A DNA stretch of 64,000 bases from assembly GCA_903632075.3 (NCBI GenBank), contig CAHIKZ030000395.1:1-64000 (forward strand). Direction: 5' to 3'. The translations under genes were made by a program, and so were the position numbers. Shown one piece after another: positions 35,120 to 45,529 of the stretch. Positions within the stretch are counted from its first letter, which is position 1; each line of letters opens with the position of its first letter. Under the pieces are notes generated by a model. That model had not been told where the DNA came from and ran no database searches. It saw only the letters and a list, made by a program, of their open reading frames with translations. Origin of the DNA: Acanthosepion pharaonis. Its lineage: Eukaryota > Mollusca > Cephalopoda > Sepiida > Sepiidae.

Positions 35120-36239
35120 TCGTTTCTGCTGACGCTTTCTTTATTACCGTTTCATATCGTTGTGGAATTGATGAATTTGTTGTAAATATTGAAGTTAAAA
35201 CTGGCAATTCCTAAAATCCAAATTGAAGGAAAAGTTGAAATCTGGAACCCTTGAATATCCTGTACTTGTGTTCTTCAAGTCATTTGGAAGTATGGACATT
35301 CTACTAATTCGGTATAAAATTTCGATACCTAAGGTTTAAAATCAATTTTTAAAAATGAAAACGCATTCTTGAAGATTTCTTTTAGCTTTAATTGAAAGCT
35401 AAAGGATTAAATTGACCATTTCCAGTAGGTAAAATACTCTGGTGTATTTCAAATAGAAATTATAGAAATATTAAGCCCTACAAAAATGAATTACTCGAAA
35501 TTTCATACTCTATTAGATTTTTTTTTATCAAGAAAAAAAACGAAATACCTTTATTGCGCTATTAACAGTTATCTCCCCTACTTTGATATTTTCGCTCTAC
35601 TGCTGAATAGTTCTGAGATTTCATTAGCTTTCAAAAACAACAACTGCAGCAATAAACCATCTTAAAATTCCATTTTATACGTTTGATTATTATTTTTTAT
35701 TATTTTTTATTTTTAGACCAAACAAATATTCTTCAGAAAGATGCAACATTCAGTACGTGACATTATTCAAAAATCAAAATGCTTTTGTTGTAATTTTAAC
35801 TTTCAGAACTTATTCACAAATGAATGAAATTATCTTTTAAATGTTTCGCTTTTAGAAAATTTTTGTTAACATGTGTTTGTTTACATCTGTTACAAACTTA
35901 TTTAATTTTATGAAATTTCAAGAAATTCTTTATGTAGCGCAGGACAAGTCTTCATAGAATTTATCCATTTTATTTTTGTTAAACAGGATCCCAGTTACAG
36001 AAAATCTGCTTTGAATCGGAAAATCATAATACTAAAAAATTCTTTAATTAGAAAAGTTTTTAATTGCTTCTATAAATAAAATATATTATGGAAGCTTTTG
36101 TCTTAAGAAAAAAATTGAAGCCGAATGAATTTTTACAAAAATGTTTTCAATTTTAAAAGAACTTATATAAGATAATAGTTTTAAAATTTACATCCTTTAA
36201 ATCTTGCTTCGTGATCTCTTGTTCTTCTGTGTAGATGTG
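35120..36239. repeat. TACCTCC-family fragments in both orientations
   Basis: 35311-35470 matches the left interior in plus orientation ('tttcgatacctaaggtttaa'). 35750-36180 matches the family in minus orientation ('gaaaatctgctttgaatcg'). A composite of at least two insertions. No gene. Confidence 0.45.
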
Positions 36240-37221
36240 ACTGCGATCTAGGAGACACGCTTTTTTTCTCGACGTTGATGCTATGTATTGTCTCATGACT
36301 TTGTCGTCTATTCAGCATACGGAGACCAGCTGACCAGCAGTGTTTCCTTGTTAGTCAAGCGTTCCCTGGGTGCGAGGGTGAACTTTGTCCATGTCGATGC
36401 TGAGGGCCGGTTGATTGTGGTCGAGACTGTTCGTTTCTGATCATAGCGGTTTATGCGCCCAACGATCAGATGGAGCGTGTCGCTTTTTTCCATCGGTTAT
36501 AGCTGGTGGATTCGTCGGGAAGTGGAATGCTATCCTAGACCCTAAGATAGACAGAAGCGGGGAGCTAGCGGGAGATCGAGCGATTGCAGGAGGTCGATAT
36601 GATTGGGCTTGTCGATAGATACCAGGTCAATCAACCGGGGAAGGAGATGTGGACGTGAGCAGTGGGGCACATAAATAGCCGTCTATCCAGGTAGCCATCT
36701 ACATGAACAGAATTTTATTAAGAAGGGTCGATCTAGATTTGCTAGACTGCCCCACGTTCCACCCACCGTTTAGACTATTCGGACCATAGACTCCGGATGG
36801 TGCCCGGATGGCGTTAGGTATTAGGCCTAGAATGGCTAGACACAGGAAGTCCAATCTGTCTTTACTTGGCAGGCGGAACTTCTGGCAACAGCTAACTAGA
36901 TTAGTGCATCGGAAACTAGTGGGGGCGATTATTGGGAATAAGTGGAAGGAGAGTCTTAAGGATAGTATTAGGTCTTTCACCACCGAATATAACCTACGAT
37001 TCACACTAGATAAGGCTAATGAAGTAAACACTCTAGAGGAGAGCCTGTCCTGGGTGGAGACTGGAAGGATTCCTTAGAGATAGTTTTAGCCAGGCAGTCT
37101 CTGGAGCATAAGGCTAGCAAGCGCTACCAGGATCAGGTAGTTATGCATAGGTTAAACAACATGTCTAACGAAGCTATGAATATGGGCGCAGAGCCTCGTC
37201 TGAGGGATGCCCTCTGACATA

Positions 37222-37228
<7 letters not shown>
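36240..37228 (+). pseudogene. Tx1/L1-like LINE fragment: endonuclease region and linker
   Basis: Frame-broken translation gives AYGDQLTSSVSLLVKRSLGA, VHVDAEGRLIVVETV and DPKIDR-like pieces of an apurinic-type endonuclease (36310-36560). Next come LDLLDCPTFHPPFRLFG near 36740 and KLVGAIIGNKWKESLKDSIR near 36915-36975. The linker follows, with SLEHKASKRYQDQVVMHRL near 37100-37150. It ends at the (TA)n tract. It would lie N-terminal to the RT piece seen at 11330-11940. Several stops and shifts; dead. Confidence 0.7.
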
Positions 37229-37275
<47 letters not shown>

Positions 37276-37365
37276 TCAAACATTTCTCAATAAAAGAAAA
37301 AGTTTACTTAGAGGAAATACGAAGGCACTGACAAAATTTAAATAAAAATAATTGTAATATACTTA
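37229..37365 (-). repeat. (TA)n-tailed dispersed repeat, inverted copy of 15050-15205
   Basis: (TA)n at 37229-37273 followed by the reverse complement of the 95-bp unit ('tctcaaacatttctcaataa' onward). Confidence 0.65.
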
Positions 37366-37371
37366 CTTAGG

Positions 37372-37560
37372 TACCTCCATGAAAATCAATAAAAAGATCA
37401 TAGCATGACAAGAACGGCCTTAAATTTGATGAAAAAAATTTTATCTGCTTAAGTATATATATCATTATTAAGATGAAATACCAAAGTAATTTTTGATTAT
37501 TTTTTTAAAATTTTTTTACTCATTCTTAGCATGTCCAAAATTTTAGTTAAAAATTTGGGG
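37372..37560 (-). repeat. TACCTCC-family left-end fragment
   Basis: Begins TACCTCCATGAAAATC at 37372 and matches the left 190 bp of the 24191 copy ('catagcatgacaagaacggc', 'atcattattaagatgaaata'). Confidence 0.55.
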
Positions 37561-39294
37561 AGAATTTCCCTTTTACTTTTTATAGTGCACATGAAGATGC
37601 CATAAAAACCACTGGGACCTCATTACTGAGGGTTTATACATTAAAAATAGAAAAATTATATTTTTATATTTGAACTTTTAATATTACTTATCATTTGAAT
37701 AAAATTATTTTTTTATAATTAAATATATGTAATATAATTAATCATAAAAGAATACCTCGTATGCTGTATTTTTATGAATAACTATTAAGTCTTCAATACA
37801 TTTATTATTTATGAATAACGTTCTTTAATCCCAAATAAAAAAATACAATAAAACTGATATTATCTTCAATAATATATCTGCTTTAAATTAAGTGTTTATT
37901 AAGAAAAAATTAATAAAAATAATAAAACCAGTGCCTTCTTGAGGTAAAGAAAATATCGGGTTTCACTTTTTTTTTATTTAGGATTAAAAAATGAAACAAT
38001 ACAAACATAAGAAATATAAAACTTTTATTTTATTTTACTTATTTAAAATTAACAAATGTTTCTTTAAGAAAATGTATCAATTGTAATAAAAAAAAAGAAA
38101 ATATCAGTTTTATTGTATATTTTTTGTATTTAGGATTCCAAAATATTTCTTTAATGAATCCAAATGCAAAAAATAAAAAGGAATCCTAAGGCAGGCGGTT
38201 GGCGGGGCACAGAAGACTAATATCAGTTTTAAACCCGTTGAAAAAAAAGAAAATTCACGAATTGGACAAAAAAAGGGGAGCCAAAATGACGTCAAAATCC
38301 GCAAAAATTGTTTACTTTTTAATAGTCAGTTGTGCATAGTATTAATTAGTAACATATATAAAAGTAGGTAAAAAAAAAAAAGCAAATGTTGATAAAATAG
38401 TGAGAGTCACAAAACACTACTCTGGGCCCCAATCAGGCTTTCCTCTCTCCGGTCCGGGGGGTGGGTGTAATCAGGGATAGTACGCGCTGTCATTGCAATA
38501 GTGCATTATGGGTAGAATGTATATTGTATTATCTTAACAATTATTGGGTGTGCTGTAATGTTTCAGATTATTCTAGAGACTATTGAGTAAAAATAATTGT
38601 TGATCCAAATGCAGTCATGTGTCAGTCAATTATGTGCCATGCGTGATACACGCTTAGGCGATCATGTACCTTTCGATACATCACTGACGAGGCAGATTTT
38701 TTTTCCCAGAGTGAGTTGCCATTTCTCTCTGCGGTAGAACAGTTGCCATCCAAGGCTATAGAACCCGGTCTGTTTTGATATTGTACCCTTAGCTCATGTA
38801 GAAGAAGAGGATTCATACATTTCCCAAGAGTATTAGCACGTAAGTGAATGCAATGGATTCGACCGGAATTCGAACTCGGCTCTCCGATTCCTCAATTCCT
38901 TACTATTGATTACATCATTATTTGTTGTTGATTATTATTATTACGTATAAAATGAATAAATCTTGCAACTCTACATATTATTGAGAACATGTAACGCTCA
39001 CTTTTGATATGGAAAGGATGAAAAAATGACACTAAGCTTTTACGAATTTATTACCGTCTCTCATTGCCACAATCGAATTTTTTTAACTGACAAAATGAAA
39101 ACTCAAAATTCTCAGGTATGAGGAGAGTAAAAGAGATCCTTATTCTAACTAGAATAATAGTTTTATATTTTGCTAAATTTCTTCTGTTTTCTACTCCGAT
39201 ATGGGCTATAAATTATTTTCTGCTAAATACATGTATTATTTGTTGGGATTGGTCATCAAGCTGCGAGTAAAAAAAAAAAAACACCGATGGCTGA
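37561..39294. other. AT-rich DNA with one more balanced patch
   Basis: 37620-38390 is AT-rich with A-runs and no gene. 38430-38620 is less AT-rich ('ggtccggggggtgggtgtaa') and unassigned. A B-box-like 'ggaattcgaactcgg' (38861-38875) suggests a tRNA-derived scrap. Confidence 0.35.
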
Positions 39295-39361
39295 TACATC
39301 GGCCGGGAATCGAACCCGGGCCGCGTGGCAGGCGAGCATTCTACCACTGAACCACCGATGC
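39295..39361 (-). pseudogene. tRNA-Gly(GCC)-like copy with 4-nt deletion
   Basis: Identical in most positions to the tRNA at 33370-33440, but 67 nt long: four bases are missing at the 3' side of the anticodon stem/variable loop (ccgcccgcgtgg becomes ccgcgtgg). The acceptor end has one G-T wobble. A and B boxes are perfect, so it may still be transcribed, but the cloverleaf cannot fold normally. Confidence 0.85.
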
Positions 39362-39523
39362 CTACGCTATTTGATTTCAAAAACATGTACAAATTGATTT
39401 TCTAGTGAGATTATTAGTAGCAAATTTTACACATCTATTTTTATCGACGAAAAATGAGCATTTAACAACATTCGCTTCGTTTTTTTAACTTAAGAATATA
39501 TATTGCTTTCATTTGAGCACCCC

Positions 39524-39665
39524 GAGCTGGTGTAATGTTTAGAAAGCTTGTCTCGCTAGAATAATTACGACTGAGTAGTGAATTCGATCCTCACTAGTTG
39601 CCAAATACTTTCGGCTTTGTGCCACATCTGGGCTACGCTTGGAAAATCGCTACATTGCTTTCATT
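39524..39665 (+). mobile_element. tRNA-derived SINE
   Basis: Head 'gagctggtgtaatgtttaga' plus 'aagcttgtctcgctag' with an A box, B box 'gaattcgatcctcac', then a tail with 'tttcggctttgtgccaca'. The same family occurs reverse-complemented at 53300-53432. This is the type of SINE described from octopus. Confidence 0.7.
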
Positions 39666-39779
39666 TCAAAGACATGTACGAATTGATTTTTTCTAGTGGG
39701 ATTATTAGTAGAAAAGTTTAGTTTTAATTTTGTTTTTATCAACGAGAAATAAGCATTTAACGGCATTTCCATACACTTA

Positions 39780-41016
39780 TTTAAATTATACTAGTACCAA
39801 TACTCAAAAAGTTAGTTTTAATTTCAAGGTAATAGATTTAAATTTATGATTCTCAATAAGTAAAAAACTTTGCTGTATTTCAAAACGAATTTAAACGGAA
39901 TGAAAAGATTTCTCTTTCTGAAATATCTAAAAATAGCTGATTTTAGCCATTTTTCGCCATATTTACAAATCTGTCAACACAACGTATTTTTTGTTTTTTA
40001 AAGCTTTCAAAAATAAGATTTACTTTTCTGAAACTTTATTTAAGGAAGATTGGCTGATTTAAAGTTTAATTAATCCAATTTGAAACAAATATTACTTACT
40101 TTTAGTTCAAAATATCGCAGAAAAAAGTATTTTTAACACAGTGGAGGGTGTTTTATGCGATGTTGACAACTCGAGAGAGATTTATGCTTAGAAATTTTTC
40201 GAAGCGGGGACAGAATATATTTAACGGATAACAATTTTATATAATTTTTTAACTACCAAGTAATCTTTAAAATTTTGGGAAATATTCTCTGTAATTTAAT
40301 ATTTTATCGAATTTTAGGTACTTACGAAGATGCTTATTGAGAAATGTTAAATTTAAAATTTGCTATAGTTAGCGAAAAAAAAATGTTGCAAAAACTCATT
40401 CATTATTCATAAAAAAAAAAGATAATATTGCCCATGATATATCTTATTCATAATTTCTAATTAATGTTTTAATGATACAGTTTTTGAGGGTTTCTTTTTG
40501 TATTTTTATTTTACGTTTCAGAGATTTTCCTGTTTGACTTTGAATTGTTGATTTAAATTCTCCAACGAACTTGTCCTTGTAATTAATTTAAACATTAAGC
40601 TCTACAAAAATAAATTTCTCGAAATTATGTAAAATTAAATAAGTGGGTAAGGATAACAGATGCAAAAAATATCAAGATTTTTTTAAAGAAAATAAAAGTT
40701 TCTAAAATAATTTAATTCCTTTATGAATAAGTTTTGAAAGTTTCATTAAAATCTGACAATTATCTGATTTTTTGCTAGAATTTCCAAATCAATGTGTTTT
40801 TGACGAATTAATTATTGGTTACCCTTAAATAATTTTAACCAAAATTTCGAAGGTTCTTAAAAGGATAAAAAGTTGAATAAAAAAAATCTTTTGGTCTTTC
40901 CTTTTAATAACGTAAAGATTCTGATGATAAAACTTTGTTTTTATTAAGATTTGAGCGTTTTTTTTTTCATCATGGTATGCTCATTTTTAGCGGATATTTG
41001 GAGGTATCTGCATTTA
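39780..41016 (+). repeat. TACCTCC-family element, right end GGAGGTA at 41010-41016
   Basis: Plus-orientation copy with landmarks 'caatttgaaacaaatattac' (40077), 'acaattatctgattttttgc' (40757) and 'gatgataaaactttgttttt' (40922), ending TTTGGAGGTATCTG. The left end is missing. Confidence 0.55.
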
Positions 41017-41105
41017 TACTAATCACTACTTATAGATTTCGATGAAATCAATTAATTAATCAATTATATAGCAATAAGAAAACATATGATCTTGCGGCGG
41101 CGATT

Positions 41106-41565
41106 GGTACTATGGTGCAATGGTCAGCTTTCCGGACTTTGAATCCAGCGATTGGAGTTCGAGTCTTGGTGGGACCTTTTAAAATTTCAGATGCAATTAT
41201 ATAACAATAAAAAAAATTAAGACATTTTGATTGCGGTTTGTTCTATGATATAATTGTCAGCATTTTGGACTTGAAATCTAGACATCCGAGTTCAAGTCCC
41301 GGTAGAGCCTTTTAAAATTTAAGACGTAATTATATAGCAATAACAAAAAAAAATAAGAGAGTTTGACAGCGATTGTTTCTATGCTGTAATGGTCAGCTTT
41401 CTGGACTTTGTATCCAGCGATCCGAATTCAAGTTTCGATAGAACATTTCACGATGACATTATATAACAATAACAATAAAACAGGTGAACCTAAATGCGAT
41501 TGGCTGTATAGTCAGCAGTCTGTACTTTGAATCCAACCATCTGAGTTCAATTCTCCTTAGCGGCT
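41106..41565 (+). repeat. Tandem array of four tRNA-Gln-like units
   Basis: Units at 41106-41176, 41240-41309, 41375-41445 and about 41500-41565, spaced 125-135 bp. Each keeps a tRNA-Gln shape: A box 'tgtaatggtcag', anticodon region 'ctggactttgaatccag' (anticodon TTG in units 1 and 4), and B box 'gagttcaa'. Each is followed by TTTT and a shared spacer ('aagacgtaattatataacaa'). All have mismatches in the acceptor, anticodon or T stem, so they are tRNA-derived repeats rather than working genes; unit 1 is closest to functional. Confidence 0.8.
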
Positions 41566-41609
41566 TCTAAAATTTAAGATGTAATTATATAACAATAAAA
41601 AAAGATAGT

Positions 41610-41858
41610 TTGAATGCGATTGGTGACTTTAAATGTGCGCAAGCAATCCAGACCCAAGTCAAAAGCAAAGAAATTGGACCGCGGGAGTTCTGGAAGATCT
41701 CCAACCAAATTCTGAATAGAGGTAAAGCGTCAGTGCTTACTATTATAAATGGCCCTGGAATTTTCTCATCTTCTTCAGCTAATTCAAATCTCTTTGTCAC
41801 GGTCTTTACCTCTAGCTCAGCGTTATATGACATAGACTATCCTCTTTCAAAGTTCTAA
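41610..41858 (+). pseudogene. CR1/Jockey-like LINE fragment (endonuclease-RT linker)
   Basis: Open for 82 codons: KSKEIGPREFWKISNQILNR, then GKASVLTIINGPGIFSSSSA and NLFVTVFTSSSAL. This matches the characteristic stretch between the endonuclease and RT domains of Jockey/CR1-type elements. No catalytic residues are present. Lies between the direct and inverted tRNA-Gln-like arrays. A C-terminal piece of a similar LINE is at 43524-43850. Confidence 0.65.
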
Positions 41859-42143
41859 CAAGATTTGAACTTGGTGAGCTGGATTCAGAAACCAGAACGC
41901 TAACCGTTCTATCATAGAAACGATCGCTTGACTATCTAACCCTTACGGTAGTCAGTGTAATTAAAAGGTTCCAACGAGATTTGAACTCGGATCGCTGGGG
42001 TCAGAGACTAGAATACGAACCATTACACGATAGAATCGAGCACTTGGTTATCTGCCATTTCTGTTATTCTTTATTTGTAGACGTCGATGAAACTTCGATC
42101 GCTGGTTTCAGCATTCAAAATGCAGTCCATTACACCATAGAAC
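41852..42143 (-). repeat. Three inverted tRNA-Gln-like units
   Basis: Minus-strand units at 41852-41921, 41968-42037 and 42080-42143. The first two have anticodon CTG in a 7-nt loop (TTCTGAA and CTCTGAC) and B boxes 'aagttcaaatctt' / 'gagttcaaatctc'; the third is more broken. They share the spacer type of the direct array. All have stem mismatches. Confidence 0.7.
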
Positions 42144-42169
42144 TGTATACTTCATGCTCTATGTGAAGA

Positions 42170-42640
42170 TCGCTTCTTCCTCTTGATACATGTCAGACTC
42201 TAATTCGAAGAATGTTATCTGTACACAGTTGGAAGAATGTTGTCTTTATACAGAATTATCAACATTTCCATCGCATTATCTGTTGGAAGGGAGAGCTCTG
42301 ATTTCAATCGGTTTCGAACTACTGTCAATGCCTCATCTGTAGGAACTGTGCCGAACAATCTTACTAAATCCAATCTTTCTATCTAAAGGAAGAACGTCCT
42401 AACATTCCAAAAGATAATGCTATGGAAATATTCATATTCTGCATAAAGACAATGTTCTTCCACCTAAAGTCTGACATATACCAACAGGAAGAAGTCATGG
42501 CTATGGGTTTACCGTTTTTACCAGTGTTGACGAACTTATACATGGAATACTTCGATGAAATGGCTTTGGAAATAACACCATTAAAGCCAAAAGTATGGCT
42601 GAGATACGTAGACTACTTCATACTCTGACCACACCAAGAA
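42170..42640. pseudogene. Head-to-head Penelope-like element RT fragments
   Basis: Minus strand 42380 to 42170 reads RLDLVRLFGTVPTDEALTVV, then LPTDNAMEML and FFELESDMYQEEEAI. Plus strand 42390-42628 reads IPKDNAMEIFIFCIKTMFFH, then SDIYQQEEVMAMGLPFLPVL and TNLYMEYFDEMAL, ending KVWLRYVDYFIL, where YVDD of the active site is YVDY. The same RT region is present in both orientations around a junction near 42380. PLEs are known to leave inverted copies. Both are dead (frameshift on the minus side, active-site change and stop on the plus side). Confidence 0.75.
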
Positions 42641-42650
42641 CTGGTACAAA

Positions 42651-42916
42651 TAATCTTTGCCGAGTAAAACCTAACACCTGGGGAATGGCATCACAAAGAA
42701 TTGCGCGTACTCCATTCCTTGAAGTTGTGACAGAGAAAGTAAAGGTCAAACAATATCCATCCCTAAAAGTAAGGAAGAACATATAATCTTTGCCGAGTAA
42801 AACCTAACACCTGGGGAATGGCATCACAAAGAATTGCGCGTACTCCATTCCTTGAAGTTGTGACAGAGAAAGTAAAGGTCAAACAATATCCATCCCTAAA
42901 AGTAAGGAAGAACATC
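42651..42916 (+). repeat. Perfect 133-bp tandem duplication
   Basis: 42651-42783 and 42784-42916 appear identical base for base. The unit reads through with an ORF fragment RIARTPFLEVVTEKVKVK and lies immediately after the Penelope-like RT fragment. Confidence 0.9.
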
Positions 42917-43289
42917 GTAGTGAGGTATGAAACAACAAAATCTGGCATGGCCGATCTTGTATGAATGAAAAAGTATCATCAGAATACTCTGCGTAATGAA
43001 GTGAAAATATTGAACAAAGGGAGAACACTAGAGATTTAAACATATGAAAGAATCACCGCATACGCTAGGCCATGAGATCTCATTAGTAGGCCTAGTATAT
43101 AAATAAATATAATATTGTATTGGAGACTCTAATAAAAAAAAGAAAGACAAATGACAGCAAGGCTTCAACAGCAGAAGCAGCAGCAGTAGCAATTAAAACA
43201 TGACAGACAGCATCAGGTCACTACCGCAAATTGTCTTACGGGACAATGGCCGAGATTAAATCAGGCAGTTTGTACTATAAATAAGAAAG

Positions 43290-43475
43290 AGAACAGTCTA
43301 CCAGCGTAGATTAAATAAATGGTTCAGTTCAGAATTCCTTGTAAGTTACCCAGATTAATTAACACCTGCAGATGGCTGGAGAGTACTACAGCCGAAACGT
43401 TGTGATAACAAGAACAAAGATGAAGACAATAGTCTGAATACAAATATTGTAAATAATGATAACTCCTCATCAGTA
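43290..43475 (+). mobile_element. SINE 3' portion
   Basis: 'taaataaatggttcagttca', 'agatggctggagagtactac', 'agccgaaacgttgtgataac' and 'atattgtaaataatgataac' in order: the conserved 3' domain shared with the SINEs at 52870, 56183, 56755 and 57060. Preceded by CAG-rich text (43155-43190). Confidence 0.7.
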
Positions 43476-43520
43476 GAAATTCAAAGAAAAATCATACATT
43501 TACTGTAAGTGCATTGAATA

Positions 43521-43850
43521 TTGGCCTGGTGCCAATGCTATATATATATCGCGATTTTCGACAAAATCCAAAGAAGGGTCTGTAATGTTATCGGTCCTGA
43601 CCTGGCATCTCGTCTTCAGTCACTTTCCCCCCGCAACATAACTTCCTTCTCTCTTTTCTATAAATATTTTTATAGCAGATTGGCAACTAGGTTTCGTCGT
43701 TTTACTGTTGAATTAGCTAACTATAGCCGTAACTTTCATTCTAATAGTTTCTTTTCTCGCATTGTGTTAATACTTAATAAATTATCTAATAATTTATGTA
43801 TAATTGGGCGCAGTCGATCTGTCCTGGAATTGCAAACAATTTCTTGATCA
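43521..43850 (+). pseudogene. CR1/Jockey-like LINE, C-terminal end of ORF2
   Basis: Open for 108 codons: FDKIQRRVCNVIGPDLASRL, then QSLSPRNITSFSLFYKYFYS and a tail RNFHSNSFFSRIVLILNKL. This is the typical C-terminal text after the RT of Jockey/CR1 LINEs in invertebrates. The frame lacks the RT itself, so it is a 3' fragment. A Penelope-like pair and a SINE lie between it and the linker fragment at 41610, so both may derive from one interrupted element. Confidence 0.7.
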
Positions 43851-44087
43851 CTTGAAGGAACTCTGATTTTTACAGGTTTTATGGTTCTCTCTGGAAATCA
43901 ATAGAAAACTCCAACAATAAGGTATCAACAAATTAGGAACAACTCATAAATGAATAAACTACTTATTGTCTCTACAGATATATTTGTCACCATCTTTTGG
44001 GTGACAAAGATCAAAAGTGAACTGTAGCAAGTAATTTCTGTCTTATTTCACGGGGAGGATTGAAAAACATCTAACAAAAAATTGTGG

Positions 44088-44351
44088 TCAAGATTTGAAT
44101 GTCCGGCCTTCCATATGTTGATGAAAGTATCGTACCGCATAATAAGCCGCTAGATGTTCACGCCCAAACTGGCCGTATCTGTTTTCCGCCGAAGACAATT
44201 TCCGGGAGAAAAAGGAAGTAAGATTCCAGTCTCCATCGATAAGTTGTTGGATATCAGCACCAATTCTACTGCATGAAGTATCAACTGACAAACGCAATTC
44301 ATGGCCGGGATCGATGTGTAAGAGTTTCACGACATGCGATAATACCGACAA
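44088..44351 (-). pseudogene. LTR retrotransposon Pol fragment: RNase H domain (Ty3/gypsy-like)
   Basis: 87-codon minus-strand frame. LRLSVDTSCSRIGADIQQL corresponds to the RT-associated RNase H start (D of the TDAS motif). SFFSRKLSSAENRYGQFGRE and HLAAYYAVRYFHQHMEGRTF are the expected downstream blocks with the catalytic E in GREHLAA. The DH block at the end is missing. No RT or integrase sits beside it, so it is an isolated relic. Confidence 0.75.
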
Positions 44352-44369
44352 AGCAGGACGGGCGGAACG

Positions 44370-45529
44370 TTGTCAAAATTTTGAATGTTTCTTAATATGT
44401 TGGCTAATGGTTTGAGAGTAAGCGCACAGTAGAGGAAAATATCTAAAAGATTTACCATAACCCAAAACTGGTATAACTACCTTATGGTGGCTGGCAGAGA
44501 AAACAGCATAAACATCATTCCATTGACCGGGTGTGGTCGTTAGGACGCTGCGCAACTGAGCACCTGACCAATTTGCTCTTCATATCTGGGTTGAAAGCCG
44601 AAGAGAAAATTAACATGGGTATGCCAATTACTTATTCACAGTATACTGTAAGACAAGATAAATGCTATTCATTTTGCAGTAGACATTTTCAGTCAAGCAG
44701 AAAGCTACAATATCTGATTGACGATTGTTCTAACGCAGGCAACCTATTAACTGAGAACCATTAATAGAAGTAATCCCGAAGATTATAAACCTACAGAAGA
44801 ACTGCCCATTTGTAATAGCAATAGTCTGGTATGCGACTCGCCTCAGATGATGTCAGAATAAACTTTTAACTCAGTGTTCTTCAGAGAAGAGGGATGAACT
44901 CCTAGGCACCGTGTGCAGATTGTCATGATTGACTCTACAGCGCCTAGGATGTTCACACGAGAGAAAAATGATATATGACAGAACGATAAACACCTACTCG
45001 AGAGGAAAAGAAGTTTCTAATAATCCACACAAAAATGTATAGTCTACATTCCACACCAACAGCAAGTCCGGGTTGAAATAAACAGTAATTTTACATATAA
45101 GATATTAGGACTTGTTTTTTTTTTTTTTTTTCATGAGGCACTTCGAGACGATAATACTAAAATAGTGAAACTAGTAAATATCAGTTTTTGTTACAATTGC
45201 CTTTTGAGGGTTATTTACGTTTTGTGGTGTTACCAACAACATAAGATGAAATAACATGATAGTTTTCTATGTGCATGTGTACGCTATTTCGCACTTTCTT
45301 CAAATCACTGTCTTTATATTGCTGTTGTTAACATGGTGTCTCAAGTTCTGAAATAAGCTTTTGATTATTCTACAGAATTTTCATATATTTTTATTTCTCT
45401 CTGTAACTTTTAATTCTATGTTTTGGCTGATATGTACCTCAGCCTTGCTGTATTGATAGCAATTCACAATTTTCATTATTATATGTTTTTCAGAGTATTT
45501 TTTTCATATTGATATTAATGCAATTTTTT
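44370..45529. other. Unassigned accessory DNA
   Basis: An 8-bp inverted repeat TCCTAGGC/GCCTAGGA flanks 44899-44950. A T17 run is at 45115. Frames of 60-77 codons have no recognisable domain. Confidence 0.3.

Noticed and set aside
41106..41176. Functional tRNA-Gln(TTG) gene
   Set aside because: Anticodon and boxes fit, but there are mismatches in the acceptor, anticodon and T stems; treated as a tRNA-derived repeat.
44899..44950. 8-bp inverted repeat TCCTAGGC/GCCTAGGA as transposon ends
   Set aside because: Too close together and no supporting duplication or element between.
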